Origin: Chrysogorgia sp. JL179-B06
Taxonomy: Eukaryota > Cnidaria > Anthozoa > Scleralcyonacea > Chrysogorgiidae
DNA length: 64,000 nucleotides
Assembly (NCBI GenBank): GCA_035772405.1
Contig: JAYKKM010000350.1
Span: 1,612,001 to 1,676,000, forward strand
Direction: 5' to 3'
In this document: positions 46,150 to 54,857 of the stretch, one piece after another
Position numbering within the stretch: the stretch's first letter is position 1
How the letters are laid out: each line of letters opens with the position of its first letter
Made by a program: the position numbers and the translations under genes
The notes under the pieces: generated by a model
Databases searched by the model: none
Told to the model about the DNA's origin: nothing
Seen by the model: the letters and a program-made list of their open reading frames with translations, nothing else

Positions 46150-47035
46150 TTTTGTACTAGTTATTGCTTACGGATTAAGAACGTATTGTTTAATTTAGAA
46201 CTGGTATCGATGTTACAAATTGTGTTACATAGTGGACTGCTTAAAAATGCTATCTTTCTCAATATATCTTCTGGTCATGTCTTTTCATAAAGGAAAACGA
46301 GCTGGTGAACAAAAGTTTTATTCCTTTAAAGGTGAAAGGGTGCATCTTAATAAAGCATGCTCTTTTCAATAAGGAACATACTCGACGTGCTCGTTAAATG
46401 TATGATTAATAGTATGCCTAGTATTATAGGCCTATTTAATTGCCAATTCCAAAGCATCAAATAGCATACCTAAAATACTGTATCAAGGCTACTATTCTAC
46501 TGGAAATACTAGAGCTAATAAGACTATAGATATTCCACTGTAGATATTGAGCCGTCCACCATGAACAACAATGTTGTTCAGCCCTGATAATTACATGTTG
46601 TTGCAGCATTGTTCATCACCACAACCTAAAAGCTTGTGAATTTTTCACGTTTGTACATCAACAGACAAGTGGTGTATAATCAGGCGACTTACACTGCTTT
46701 TTATTCAACCTTATAATATAGCATCAAATACCAAAATAAGAGAAAGTGATTCGACCGAGTGTATTGCCGTCTCATCCAAAGGTATTCCCATTTCATCCAA
46801 AGGTATTGCCATTAAAACACTTAGCTTCATTACACCGGTTGTGTTCATATACACTAATTGTATTTTCTCGACTTTTCCACAAAACATAGGAATAATGACT
46901 GAGTCAGCCGCATGTTGTTCAGCGGTTCCCAAGTGAACTTCGAAGACAACGTCGTGGATCAGGAGTTTGCTACACCAAGACTTCCTTCTCATAAAGGTTA
47001 TTATTTGCAAATATAGTTACGAAGCGTTATCAGGA
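46150..47035. other. No gene recognised
   Basis: A minus-strand frame (47010-46711) with a duplicated AIPLDEMGIPLDE segment has no known domain. The duplication is a 24 bp repeat at about 46,770-46,815. Confidence 0.35.
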
Positions 47036-47040
47036 ACAAA

Positions 47041-47167
47041 TTTGTATTTTCATATACTTTTTGATGCTTTTCACGACTATATAGAAATAGGAACAATGTC
47101 TGATCCTGCTAAAGAATGTGTTAGTGTCAACATTGGCACTCAGGTGGATTTTGTCAGTTAGATAAGT
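47041..47167 (+). repeat. Duplicated exon-like unit, copy 1
   Basis: Begins TTTGTATTTTCATATACTTT and contains MSDPAKECVSVNIGTQVDFV. The second unit 252 bp downstream encodes TEPAAEVVCVNIGTRVDFG. Non-coding flank is duplicated too, so this is a DNA-level tandem duplication. Confidence 0.7.
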
Positions 47168-47292
47168 GAGTTGCAGTGCTTAAAGCCTGGTTCACCATGT
47201 GTGAACCAGGCTTAAATGTTAAGCATGTTTAAAACCGATACACAGTTTCGGAAAACGAAATTTTTAATACGAAATGTCAATGGTAGTTACTA

Positions 47293-47411
47293 ATTCGTAT
47301 TTTCATATTCTTTCTGCTGCTTTTCACATCTAGACATGGGCACAATGACAGAACCAGCTGCAGAAGTCGTTTGTGTCAACATTGGCACTCGGGTGGATTT
47401 TGGTGTCAGAT
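47293..47411 (+). repeat. Duplicated exon-like unit, copy 2
   Basis: Diverged copy of 47,041-47,167. Both keep the NIGT-x-VDF core and a following GTGAGTTGCA, which could be a splice donor. Confidence 0.7.
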
Positions 47412-47660
47412 CAGTGAGTTGCAATACTTAAATACTAAGCAAATCTATAAACTTAATTTATTCATGAATGGCAACTGCTGATTATTTTATATGCATATGT
47501 ACAAATTAAAAGAAACCGACATTTTCCCCAAAACAGTATTAACCATATATTGATACGCTACAATAAATTCATAATCTGTCTGTTATATATATTCAATTGT
47601 ATTATAGATTCACACATATGCACAATATCCTTGCGTACCAACCCAAAGGGCCCAAAAAAG

Positions 47661-47887
47661 AAAGGTTGCAAATTAAGATCTTGGTGCAAACTTCTAGTCA
47701 TTCTCCTACAGCACCAATTGATAAAGAAAGATGCCCAATATGCACTACCAGAAAAACCGGTGTTTGCTTTAGATGTGAAGCATGCGAACAATGGTTTCAC
47801 TGCTGCTGTCTTTCAATTGCTGTAAAAACAGCCAAAGATGAACAATTCAAATTAGTATGCACATTTGCAGTTTGTAAAACTATATAA
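47661..47887 (+). CDS. PHD-type zinc finger, 3' exon of an unplaced gene
   Basis: After an acceptor-like CTCCTACAG the frame reads ERCPICTTRKTGVCFRCEAC, EQWFHCCCLS and FKLVCTFAVC, then stops at 47,887. Cys4-His-Cys3 ligands are all present: CPIC, CFRC or CEAC, WFHxxC and CxxxxC. PHD fingers bind histone tails or proteins. The upstream duplicated units lie on the same strand and could be earlier exons. Similar fingers occur in cnidarian transposon proteins. Extent upstream is uncertain, as the start was set by the splice-like site. Confidence 0.5.
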
Positions 47888-47889
47888 TA

Positions 47890-48925
47890 TAATATTTCCA
47901 AACCATTGCTTTGTTTGATTGATCAGATGCATCATGCATGTTCATATTATAGGCTGTATTATAATTATTAATCAGATTATAATTATTAATCAGGCCTTGC
48001 CTTGGGGCAGGTTGTTCAAAAGACGATTATGGATACAAATTCGGAGCAACTGATCTAGTGTGAATTAATATTTGTTTTATTCAATGAAATTTGAAAATAG
48101 ACTATCCCCTAGAAAGTAAGGAAACAAAACAGATTAAATTTTAACCCAGGGTTAGCGCTGATCGGCCTTTTAACAACTCAGCCCCTGAGCAAAACAGATG
48201 CGCTCTACAAAAAGTGCTCCTCTGTGACTCACAGTGCTCGTGTTCGCTCATAAAAGCACTCGATTTGGCGCACCTATGCCAAAACCAGAGTAATTACTCA
48301 ATTAAATTCTTCATTTCTCAAGTATCATTCTTCATTCTTCATTTCTCAAGTAAAACTAGCATAAATCTGATCCGACCAAGCAGGTGTCATACAACTGCAC
48401 CGCTGTTTTATATTTCCTTGTTCATTACCTGCTCGCTCTCAACTACACTCAAGTTGAAGTGCGAACTCTATAACAGGTTTGTTTAGGTTTGAAAATCGAC
48501 TTTTGCCAATTAAAAATCACGTTTGCAAATTTCATTGACATATCAAACCGTTAGTTTTGGTCATTTAGAAATATTTTTTGTTAATTTTAGGCTTCATGTT
48601 TTTTAAATATCGGCAGTAGCGGACCTCGCCGTTCTTCAAAAATATTGTGCAGTGGCTTGCCTGTTTGACGACACTAGATTGCTGTTTCACTTGCCACTTT
48701 GCATCAATCACTAGTAACAGCCGCTTTAAAAAGCTAAACAAACCTGTCAAATAGTTCCCGCTTCAAACTTGAATGCAATTAGAGTCTTTGCTTTGTTTGC
48801 ACTAATAATAAATGTAAACATAATAACGTTTGTTTATAAATATCATGCAATAAGTAAGATTTATGATTTTGCGGTTGATACATCTAAGTAGTAATATATA
48901 TATATATATCAATGTGTTTGAGACT
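47890..48925. other. No gene recognised
   Basis: A repeated TTCTTCATTTCTCAAGTA word at 48,307-48,352 and a repeated AATTATTAATCAG near 47,965-47,990. No gene. Confidence 0.35.
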
Positions 48926-49005
48926 GGCACTAGCTCTAAGCCAATCAGAATCAAGTATTGATTTGAATGGACCAATCAGAGCAGAGCCAGTCAAAAATTT
49001 CCAGG
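48895..49005. repeat. AT-dinucleotide run and imperfect inverted repeat
   Basis: (TA)n at 48,895-48,910 is followed by GACTGGC...CTAAGCCAATCAG and a partly inverted partner CCAATCAGAGCAGAGCCAGTC. Confidence 0.55.
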
Positions 49006-49039
49006 GGGGTGTCGTATTTTTAAGGTGTGATCACCCTGT

Positions 49040-49215
49040 ATAGAACGACCAGTGATCAAATCAGGGGGGATATGCAGCTGGTCGTATACAAGAGGTTTTT
49101 TGTATAAAATTAGTCAAAAGTGGTCGCGGTCAAGAGTATATATATCACTTTGGTCGTGTTGTTGTACGACCAGTTTTATAGTCATCCCTGAGTGAAACGA
49201 CCAGAGAGATTGAAG
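49040..49215. repeat. ACGACCAG/CTGGTCGT word cluster
   Basis: The octamer ACGACCAG or its complement occurs at about 49,053, 49,079, 49,175 and 49,198, with further GGTCGT/GGTCGC variants. It is next to the foldback and may be part of its subterminal region. Confidence 0.5.
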
Positions 49216-49239
49216 GTCATTCAAGGTGAATAGTGTTAA

Positions 49240-49530
49240 GCAAGTACTGACGTCATTTGCTATATGGAGGGTGAAAGCTGTGATGAACAGGAACAGGATG
49301 TTTAGTTGTAGAATTTAGTGTTCTGAACAACTGAAGATCAGGATGGAAAAGTTCACCGAGAAACCAAACATGTCTAAAACTGTCATTTTAGCCATGTTTG
49401 GTTTCTTGGTAAACTTATCCCTCCTGATCATCAATTATTCGGAACACGAAATTCTACGACTAAACTTCCTGTTCCTGGTCCATCACAGCTTTCACCACTG
49501 CATATAGCATCCGTGCCAGCACTTAGTCAA
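49240..49530. mobile_element. Large foldback element, ~130 bp arms
   Basis: Left arm 49,240-49,372 and right arm 49,393-49,530 are inverted copies of each other with about 85-90 percent visual identity: GCTGTGATGAACAGGAACAG pairs with CTGTTCCTGGTCCATCACAG, and GAGAAACCAAACATG pairs with CATGTTTGGTTTCTT. The loop is about 20 bases. Weaker inverted similarity continues outward to TATATATATCAC and GTGATATATATA. No coding capacity. Confidence 0.85.
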
Positions 49531-49549
49531 AGCATCATTCACACTGTGA

Positions 49550-50420
49550 TATATATACTGACACACACCCCGTTTTTGAAAAAAAATACAAAAAATTCTA
49601 TTATACATAACCATCATACCTCACCCGATGTGATGTTATACTTACGTACCATGCAAAAACACCATATTTTTATTTGAAGACTTGTAATGATGTTTGAAAA
49701 TAAAAATAAACAGTTTTGAACTGTCCTTATTTTTATTTGGAAGAGTAGTCATGTTTATTGAAATAAAAATAATCATTTTGAATTAATCATAGAAATTTCC
49801 GCCATGCAGCTCTTACCTCGACGCCATCTTATGGCCGAATGACTGATATTCCTTAGTGACGGTATTTTTAAAAAGGATCTCAAAATATTATCAGAGGATA
49901 TATCTCATAAAAATTATTTCGGGTGTTGCTTTCCCAAAAAAGTTTTTGAGAGAGATAGAGTTTTGAAAAAACCTTAAAATAATTTTAGAAGAATTATCCA
50001 AAATAAAAATATTAGAGGTGTAAAAGTGTTTTATTAAATTTGGAGAAAAACCTCAAATAAATTTTTAAGAGATTTGTTTAGTATATAAGCAGATGTTATT
50101 TCATATTTTATCAGTTGTGTGTGTTTTGCTCGCTTGTAAGTTGTGCTTCGGTACAAGACTCTGACATCTTCCGATGTTCTGTTTTTTATTAAAACTGCAT
50201 CGGTGCGCGATCAACCCGTAGTCGAATTTGCGATTCGAATGAGATTGACTCAGGTCCATAGCGACAATCTGGTCATCCCTTGTTCAATGAATTGCTTATT
50301 TTACGCCAGGGTTGTTCGTTAGCATATGATGAAAGAGTTAGCTATAGTAAAAACACACACACGATGGAAAAGTTGTATGAAGTATATTTTTAAAAAACGA
50401 TTGACAAAAATAAAAAAACA
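49550..50420. other. No gene recognised; transition into the virus-like region
   Basis: A candidate promoter lies at 50,080-50,120 (AGTATATAAGCAG, with TTATCAGTTGTG about 30 bp on), followed by a TTATTAAAACTGC polyadenylation-like signal at about 50,190. This TATA-initiator-polyA order is what a retroelement LTR shows, but no gag/pol or second LTR is present. AAATAAAAAT words are frequent at 49,660-49,780. Confidence 0.4.
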
Positions 50421-50422
50421 CA

Positions 50423-50942
50423 TCATACAACACGTTCAACAACTAAACTTTGCGTTGATTCGTAAAATATAAAGTTTTCCCCCTTACTGTCAGTGTAGGA
50501 CCATATTTTTGGGGAAGTGGAGGCTTCGGGTTCGGCGGGCGATATTGGCCTAAAGTTATAGGCAGAGTCTGGCTGGACTCTGTATGCCATTTCTTCCTCA
50601 TTTTCTTCATCGGCGTAAAGCGCTATGCCGGATACATTGCTCTCCATATTATCGGGTATCGGGGGCGGAGGAGGGACTCTGTATACCATTTCTTCCTCGC
50701 TTTCTTCATCGGCGTAAAGCGCTATGCCGGATACAGCGTTCTCCATATTATCGGGTATCGGGGGGGGAGGAGTCGACACGTTGGTTTCTTTCTAAGAAAT
50801 AAAAATAACATAATAAATATACGACATTTTTACACACAGCAATCAGTTTACTATCGCTACTTACATAATCTCTGTAATATTCCTTTGGCGGTTCATATTC
50901 GTCAAAGGAGAACTTCATAGGGGTTTCTTGCGTGTTTTCCAT
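50423..50942 (-). CDS. Proline/acidic repeat protein with a 73 bp intron
   Basis: Exon 1 (50,942-50,865) starts at the ATG for MENTQETPMKFSFDEYEPPK. Then comes an intron with GTAAGT donor at 50,864 and TTTCTTAG acceptor ending at 50,792, and exon 2 (50,791-50,423) continues in frame with KETNVSTPPPPIPDNMEN. Without splicing the first frame ends in a hydrophobic tail and a stop, which supports the intron. Exon 2 has a tandem duplication of about 34 residues: PPPIPDNMEN, VSGIALYADEE, EEEM, YRV. The protein is about 149 residues, acidic and proline-rich, and probably disordered. Function unknown. It is the leftmost gene assigned to the virus-like region. A TTATAAAAA box lies about 85 bp upstream of the ATG. 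Confidence 0.75.
50792..50864 (-). other. Spliceosomal intron
   Basis: Begins GTAAGTAGCG and ends in a T-rich tract then TTTCTTAG. Length 73 bp. Its removal joins two frames exactly between codons. Confidence 0.8.
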
Positions 50943-51140
50943 TCTTATTTCTTCTTGTTTTCTTTAAAAATCTTGTACGAGGCGGGTTTTGAGTTTGAAA
51001 TTAATTATCCGTACATGCTTATTTTTATAATGACGCTCTACGGTCTATTACAATGGTTTGCGGTTTTAACCAATCAGAGTTTCTATAATCAAACCTCCCC
51101 CGTATCTAACCAATCAGAGTTCGTTCATTAAAGCCTTCAT
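50943..51140 (-). promoter_or_regulatory. Upstream region of the intron-bearing gene, with CCAAT boxes
   Basis: AACCAATCAGAGTT occurs twice (51,068-51,081 and 51,108-51,121). A TTATAAAAATAAG box on the minus strand lies at about 51,018-51,030. AAACCAATCAGAG is a good NF-Y-type CCAAT element. Confidence 0.5.
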
Positions 51141-51375
51141 GTCAAAACAAGTGAATTATTATAGGTGGGAACAATATGTGGTGTTAAACGCTTAACGATG
51201 CGTATATATAATAAGCGTCGTGTTCTAATGACCTCCCCTATGTCAAAACAGTTTGATAAATGATATGGTTAGGAACAATGAAGCTTAAGGATTCGAATAT
51301 ATAATAAGCGTTTTGTTCTGATTCCTCCCCTATGTCAAAACAGTTTGATAAATGATATGGCTAGGGACAATGAAT
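51138..51375. repeat. Tandem ~90 bp repeat with TATA-like boxes
   Basis: Two good units (51,201-51,286 and 51,291-51,373) share TATATAATAAGCG, CCTCCCCTATGTCAAAACAG, TTTGATAAATGATATGG and GGAACAATGA or GGGACAATGA. A decayed third unit precedes them (51,138-51,180). TATAAGCG-TTGTTC also occurs in the promoter before 53,481, so these may be promoter-derived repeats. Confidence 0.75.
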
Positions 51376-51700
51376 TTACTTGTTGGGATTAGCGACCATT
51401 TTGTTTGTTTACTTTGGGTAGCTACGTTTTTTAATGAATTCTAACCTTAATTACTTGTAGGGATTAGCGGGCATTTTGAAGGGATTAGTTCCTGTGAAAT
51501 ATATATTTCCCGTGTTTAAATACGTCTATTTCTAGATATTTAAGCATTTTTACACTTATTTAAGCATATTTTTATGCTTTTTGATACTTTATTTTACACT
51601 TTTCACACAATTTAGTATATATTTTAAGATACCCGTTAGCTCGATATCGAGGAGCGTGTTAATTAATTCACACATGTCAAAATAGATGATAATGGTTTTT
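51376..51700. other. No gene recognised
   Basis: AT-rich non-coding stretch. GGGATTAGCG-ATTTTG is repeated at 51,387 and 51,461. Confidence 0.4.
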
Positions 51701-51706
51701 TAATTT

Positions 51707-52336
51707 TTAACGTAATACTTCTGGATTGTTACAACACATTGTCTGCGAGTTTACAAAGAAGATATGCTTCCCAACGAGAACTTCTTGATTTTCCTGGCGA
51801 TGAATCACAGCAATAATAATTCCAGCTTCGACTCCCATTCGGGTATTAAGAACAGAGGTAAGATTAAAATCTTTGAGTATTATCCCGCGACGTTCATCGA
51901 ACCAAGTTTTATCTCGGTCATTTAACCAATTGTTATTTTGGGGCATGAAGTCGACCACGTAAAAATCAGAGTCTCGACACATTGTATATAAAAATTCAGA
52001 GCTGTATAACTTCACGTTATCAAGTTTAATTTCGTTTATATCTATGCTTGTTGCCATCGTATCTAATACTAAAATGTTTTTGGAGATAGGTTCGTCGATT
52101 GCTATATGCACAAACTTGCCGATCAAATGTGTAAAATCGTCCGTTGAGTAGGATATATATATATATTTCTCATTCCATAACAATAGCATCTTATAGATTA
52201 TTCTATCAGCACGTGCGGCGTTGGGTAACATATCCACTTTATGACATTCAACCACTTGATATTCAATATGTGAAAAATACTTTGCTAAATCGATCAGTAT
52301 TACTAACAGAGGATTTGCTTTAGTACCCACATTCAT
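51707..52336 (-). CDS. Virus-like region protein of unknown function, intact copy
   Basis: 209 residues from an ATG at 52,336 (MNVGTKANPLLVILIDLAKY). No domain recognised. Landmarks: HIEYQVVECHKVDMLP, IIYKMLLLWNEKYIYIS, HLIGKFVHIAIDEP, LYSSEFLYTMCRDSDFYVVD and NNNWLNDRDKTWFDERRGII. It looks globular and soluble, with no membrane segment. The upstream DNA has a TATATAAAC box at about 52,379-52,387 and an ACCGATAAATATTTT motif at about 52,406-52,420. A tandem, broken copy of the same gene lies to the right at 52,500-53,181, sharing also the promoter. Confidence 0.75.
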   Translation of the reverse strand: MNVGTKANPLLVILIDLAKYFSHIEYQVVECHKVDMLPNAARADRIIYKMLLLWNEKYIYISYSTDDFTHLIGKFVHIAIDEPISKNILVLDTMATSIDINEIKLDNVKLYSSEFLYTMCRDSDFYVVDFMPQNNNWLNDRDKTWFDERRGIILKDFNLTSVLNTRMGVEAGIIIAVIHRQENQEVLVGKHIFFVNSQTMCCNNPEVLR

Positions 52337-52497
52337 TTTGAAAGTGTTCTAATAAAAATATGACTTCTAACATGTGTTTATATATCTTTCCCTGCAACGT
52401 TTTTTAACCGATAAATATTTTGGAGGCAATATGTACCGCATTAAGTCAACAAAAAGATTAAAGAGATTTACATGTATAATCGTCGGAGCGCGCGACG
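52337..52497 (-). promoter_or_regulatory. Duplicated upstream region of the 52,336 gene
   Basis: Matches 53,182-53,338 closely: GAAAGTGTT-TAATAAAA, CTTCTAAC-TGTGTTTATATA, GATAAATATTTT and TACATGTATAATCGTCGGAG. On the minus strand this gives a TATATAAAC box about 45 bp before the ATG and AAATATTTATCG about 70-85 bp before it. Confidence 0.55.
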
Positions 52498-52499
52498 GT

Positions 52500-53181
52500 C
52501 ATCTAACCAAGTTTTATCCCGGGCATTTAACCAATTGTTATTTTGTGACATAAAATATAAAAATTCAGAGCTGTATAACTTTACGTTATTAAGTTTAATT
52601 TCGTTTATATCTATACTCGTTGCCATCGTGTCTAATAATTAATGTTTTTGGCTAGAGATGTCTATGTATACAAAGGGATTAGTCTTTTACGATAAATATA
52701 TTTTGGTTGGTAAGATATATATTTTTACCAATCTTAGTGTGTTCGGATGAACCGAATTCGATTTTAAAATAATTGTTATATGCATCGTTAAAGAAAAGTT
52801 CATACATCTGTAGCGGTTCGCCAGCAGGTTTGGGTATTGGTCTTGATCCAATTAACTGTAGATTTCGTTCACGAGATAGAGCCTTCATAGATATTATATC
52901 TATAAATGTTGCTTGATTCATGGTTGATACGGCGGAGGTTCCTCGATTGCTACATGTACAAACTGCCCGATCAAATGTGTACAATCGTCCGATGAGTAGG
53001 TATATATATATTTCTCATCCCATAACAATAGCAACTTATATATTATTCTATCGACACGTGCATTGTTGGGTAACATTTCCACTTTACGACATTCAATCAC
53101 GTGATATTCAATGTGTGAAAAATACTTTGCTAAATCGGTTAGTATTACCAACAGTGGATTTTCTTTAGTACCAGCTATCAT
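52500..53181 (-). pseudogene. Broken tandem copy of the 51,707-52,336 gene
   Basis: The frame 53181-52918 (MIAGTKENPLLVILTDLAKY, HIEYHVIECRKVEMLP, LLLLWDEKYIYTYSS, QFVHVAIEEP) matches the N-terminal half of the left copy. The homologous middle part appears again at about 52,640-52,500 (MATSIDINEIKLNNVKLYSS, NNNWLNARDKTW). Between the two lies about 270 bp absent from the left copy, which holds the frame starting at 52,922. The right copy also stops early after NNNWLNARDKTW, where duplicated promoter DNA of the left copy starts. Confidence 0.75.
52679..52922 (-). CDS. Small unknown ORF inside the broken copy
   Basis: From ATG 52,922: MNQATFIDIISMKALSRERN, IPKPAGEPLQMYELFFNDAY, KIEFGSSEHTKIGKNIYLTN, 80 residues. 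It fills the segment inserted in the broken tandem copy. It may be a separate gene remnant brought in by the rearrangement, or an exon. No domain recognised. Confidence 0.35.
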
Positions 53182-53338
53182 TTTGAAAGTGTTTTAATAA
53201 AATATGACTTCTAACGTGTGTTTATATATATCTTCCCCAGCAACGTTTTACACGATAAATATTTTTGGGGAATATGTACTGCATTAAGTCAACAAAAAGA
53301 TTAAAAAAGATTTACATGTATAATCGTCGGAGCGCGTC
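53182..53338 (-). promoter_or_regulatory. Upstream region of the broken copy
   Basis: Same layout as 52,337-52,497, with TATATATAAAC on the minus strand and AAATATTTATCGTGTAAAA at 53,247-53,265. Confidence 0.55.
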
Positions 53339-53355
53339 TTATAATATTGATTTTA

Positions 53356-53480
53356 TCATTCGACCAATGAGAATACTACGATATTTTATTAGGGAATTAA
53401 GGTCAACCAATCAGGATACCCCATTTTTTTTAACGTGTTTTTTATAAGCGTTTGTTCCTATTTTTTTTAGTCACAATATC
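53356..53480 (+). promoter_or_regulatory. Promoter of the histone-tail-like gene
   Basis: Two CCAAT boxes (GACCAATGAG at 53,361 and AACCAATCAGG at 53,405), a TTATAAG box at 53,442-53,447 and a TCACA initiator with its A at 53,473, 31 bp downstream of the TATA box. This predicts a leader of only about 8 nt before the first ATG at 53,481. Confidence 0.6.
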
Positions 53481-54653
53481 ATGATGGCTCGTGTGAAGCA
53501 GACTCATAGAAATTTGGAAAGTGGAAAATCAATTGCTCGGTGTGAAAGTAGAGGAAAAGATATTCCTAAAATGTTAAAGCAACGACGTCTAGAGCGACAA
53601 GAATATCGTAATAAGGCTCGGGATATTTCAGATGGTGAAACATCATACCGTCAAGAAATCAGAGGAACAAAGAAAGTCAAACATCGTACAACTAAAGACA
53701 ACATTGCACAGTCGCCATTAAATTTTGCTGTACCGATAACACCGTACAGTCACGTGTCCCCTCTGCAAGCGAAGTCGTCACCACAGCAAGCAAAGCGACC
53801 ACCCCTGCAAGTAAATTCATCGTCTCAAGAACAGGGGGGTTACATTCACCCTCTACTCCTGCAATCGAAGTATAACACGTCGCCACGGCAAGTACCGTCT
53901 CTAACCCAGCAAGTAAACCATCCACCACCTCTATTATCGCAAGAACAGTATAATATACCGCTTCAAACACCGCAAGCAAAGTATAATGCATCTCCTATTC
54001 CCCCGCAAACGATCTCACCGCCACGAACCGAAGATGAATTAGATAATTACATATACGATATGCCTATTGATTTCTTCGGTCAAATCCCTATTCCTTCTCC
54101 TGCGAATTTAATACAAATGTGTGATGCAATGATACCCGTTCAACAAGGAACACAATTATTACAAATTGTGGATGAATTAGCAAATGCTCTTTCCCCAACA
54201 TTATCTCCTATTCCTCTTTCACCACCACAACTACCACAACCACCTATGGCTACAACACCCCAACCATTATTTCCACGGTGTGGAGAAGAGGACGAAGAAG
54301 AAGAGGAAGATGACGACCGAGAAGTTTTGAACGACCCGCCATTGAAGAAAAGATGTTTCAAACGTTCGTTAATATATATGAAACGTGACAAAAAAGGCGA
54401 TGAACATCATGAAGAAAAACGAATGACAATCTATTCGAATTATGATCAAGATATTATTTGCACACAACGCGATAAATATCGTGAGTTAGATGGTCTCTAT
54501 ATTGAGAAACTATATATAAATAAACAATATTTGCAATGGCGTTCTAGAAAATTTACGAGTGACCTTATGGAAAAACGATATATAATGGATAATAATAAGG
54601 ATTTGAAACGAAAGACTGATTTAAAAAAAAGGAAACCGAAATGTATAAAATGA
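53481..54653 (+). CDS. Chromatin-like protein with histone H3-tail-like N-terminus
   Basis: 390 residues. Two Met codons lie in tandem; the second (53,484) has the better context (A at -3, G at +4), and Met removal there would expose ARVKQTHRNLESGKS. Aligned with the H3 tail (ARTKQTARKSTGGKA), it keeps A1, R2, K4, Q5, T6, R8, G13 and K14. Residues 1-70 are strongly basic. About 75-265 are rich in Pro and Gln with repeats (PLQAK, PQQAK, PLQV, SQEQ). A run of acidic residues (EEDEEEEEDDD) lies near 272-283, a nuclear-signal-like PPLKKRCFKR follows, and the C-terminus is basic (KRKTDLKKRKPK). No family is recognised. The layout suggests a nuclear, DNA- or chromatin-bound protein; the H3 likeness could be mimicry or chance. 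A SET gene lies 4.7 kb away in the same region. AATAAA follows at about 54,664. Confidence 0.7.
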   Translation: MMARVKQTHRNLESGKSIARCESRGKDIPKMLKQRRLERQEYRNKARDISDGETSYRQEIRGTKKVKHRTTKDNIAQSPLNFAVPITPYSHVSPLQAKSSPQQAKRPPLQVNSSSQEQGGYIHPLLLQSKYNTSPRQVPSLTQQVNHPPPLLSQEQYNIPLQTPQAKYNASPIPPQTISPPRTEDELDNYIYDMPIDFFGQIPIPSPANLIQMCDAMIPVQQGTQLLQIVDELANALSPTLSPIPLSPPQLPQPPMATTPQPLFPRCGEEDEEEEEDDDREVLNDPPLKKRCFKRSLIYMKRDKKGDEHHEEKRMTIYSNYDQDIICTQRDKYRELDGLYIEKLYINKQYLQWRSRKFTSDLMEKRYIMDNNKDLKRKTDLKKRKPKCIK

Positions 54654-54659
54654 TATTGT

Positions 54660-54815
54660 TCTAAATAAAAATATCACTAATGTGAAAACATGGAGGTGTG
54701 GAATGTCATGGTAAAAGAACTGGCATGTTTTGAAATAAAAATCAATAAAAATATGGAACAAAGTGTGTGGAAATGTCTTGACGAACATGAGAATTTATTT
54801 TAAAATATTATTACC
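54660..54815. terminator. 3' region with polyadenylation signals
   Basis: AAATAAAAAT at 54,663-54,672 and at 54,735-54,755 (GAAATAAAAATCAATAAAAA) would end the transcript of the 53,481 gene. Confidence 0.4.
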
Positions 54816-54857
54816 CATTTAAAATGTCCACGTGAACTTTTAGATGTCTATAATCGT

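Noticed and set aside
47558..47800. Minus-strand frame over the PHD exon
   Set aside because: The plus strand has a complete set of zinc ligands; the minus strand has none.
48140..48210. Possible tRNA-like stretch (GCGCTGATCGG..., CAACTCAGCC)
   Set aside because: No cloverleaf with anticodon stem and T-loop could be drawn.
50080..50200. Possible solo LTR (TATA, TCAGT initiator, polyA signal)
   Set aside because: The order fits, but no second copy, target duplication, primer site or retroelement gene was found, so it is mentioned only as a possible promoter.
53692..53991. Minus-strand 99-residue frame
   Set aside because: Shadow of the P/Q-rich part of the 53,481 gene; promoter and basic start support the plus strand.
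54140..54391. Minus-strand frame with a long serine run
   Set aside because: It is the mirror of the acidic codon repeat in the 53,481 gene.
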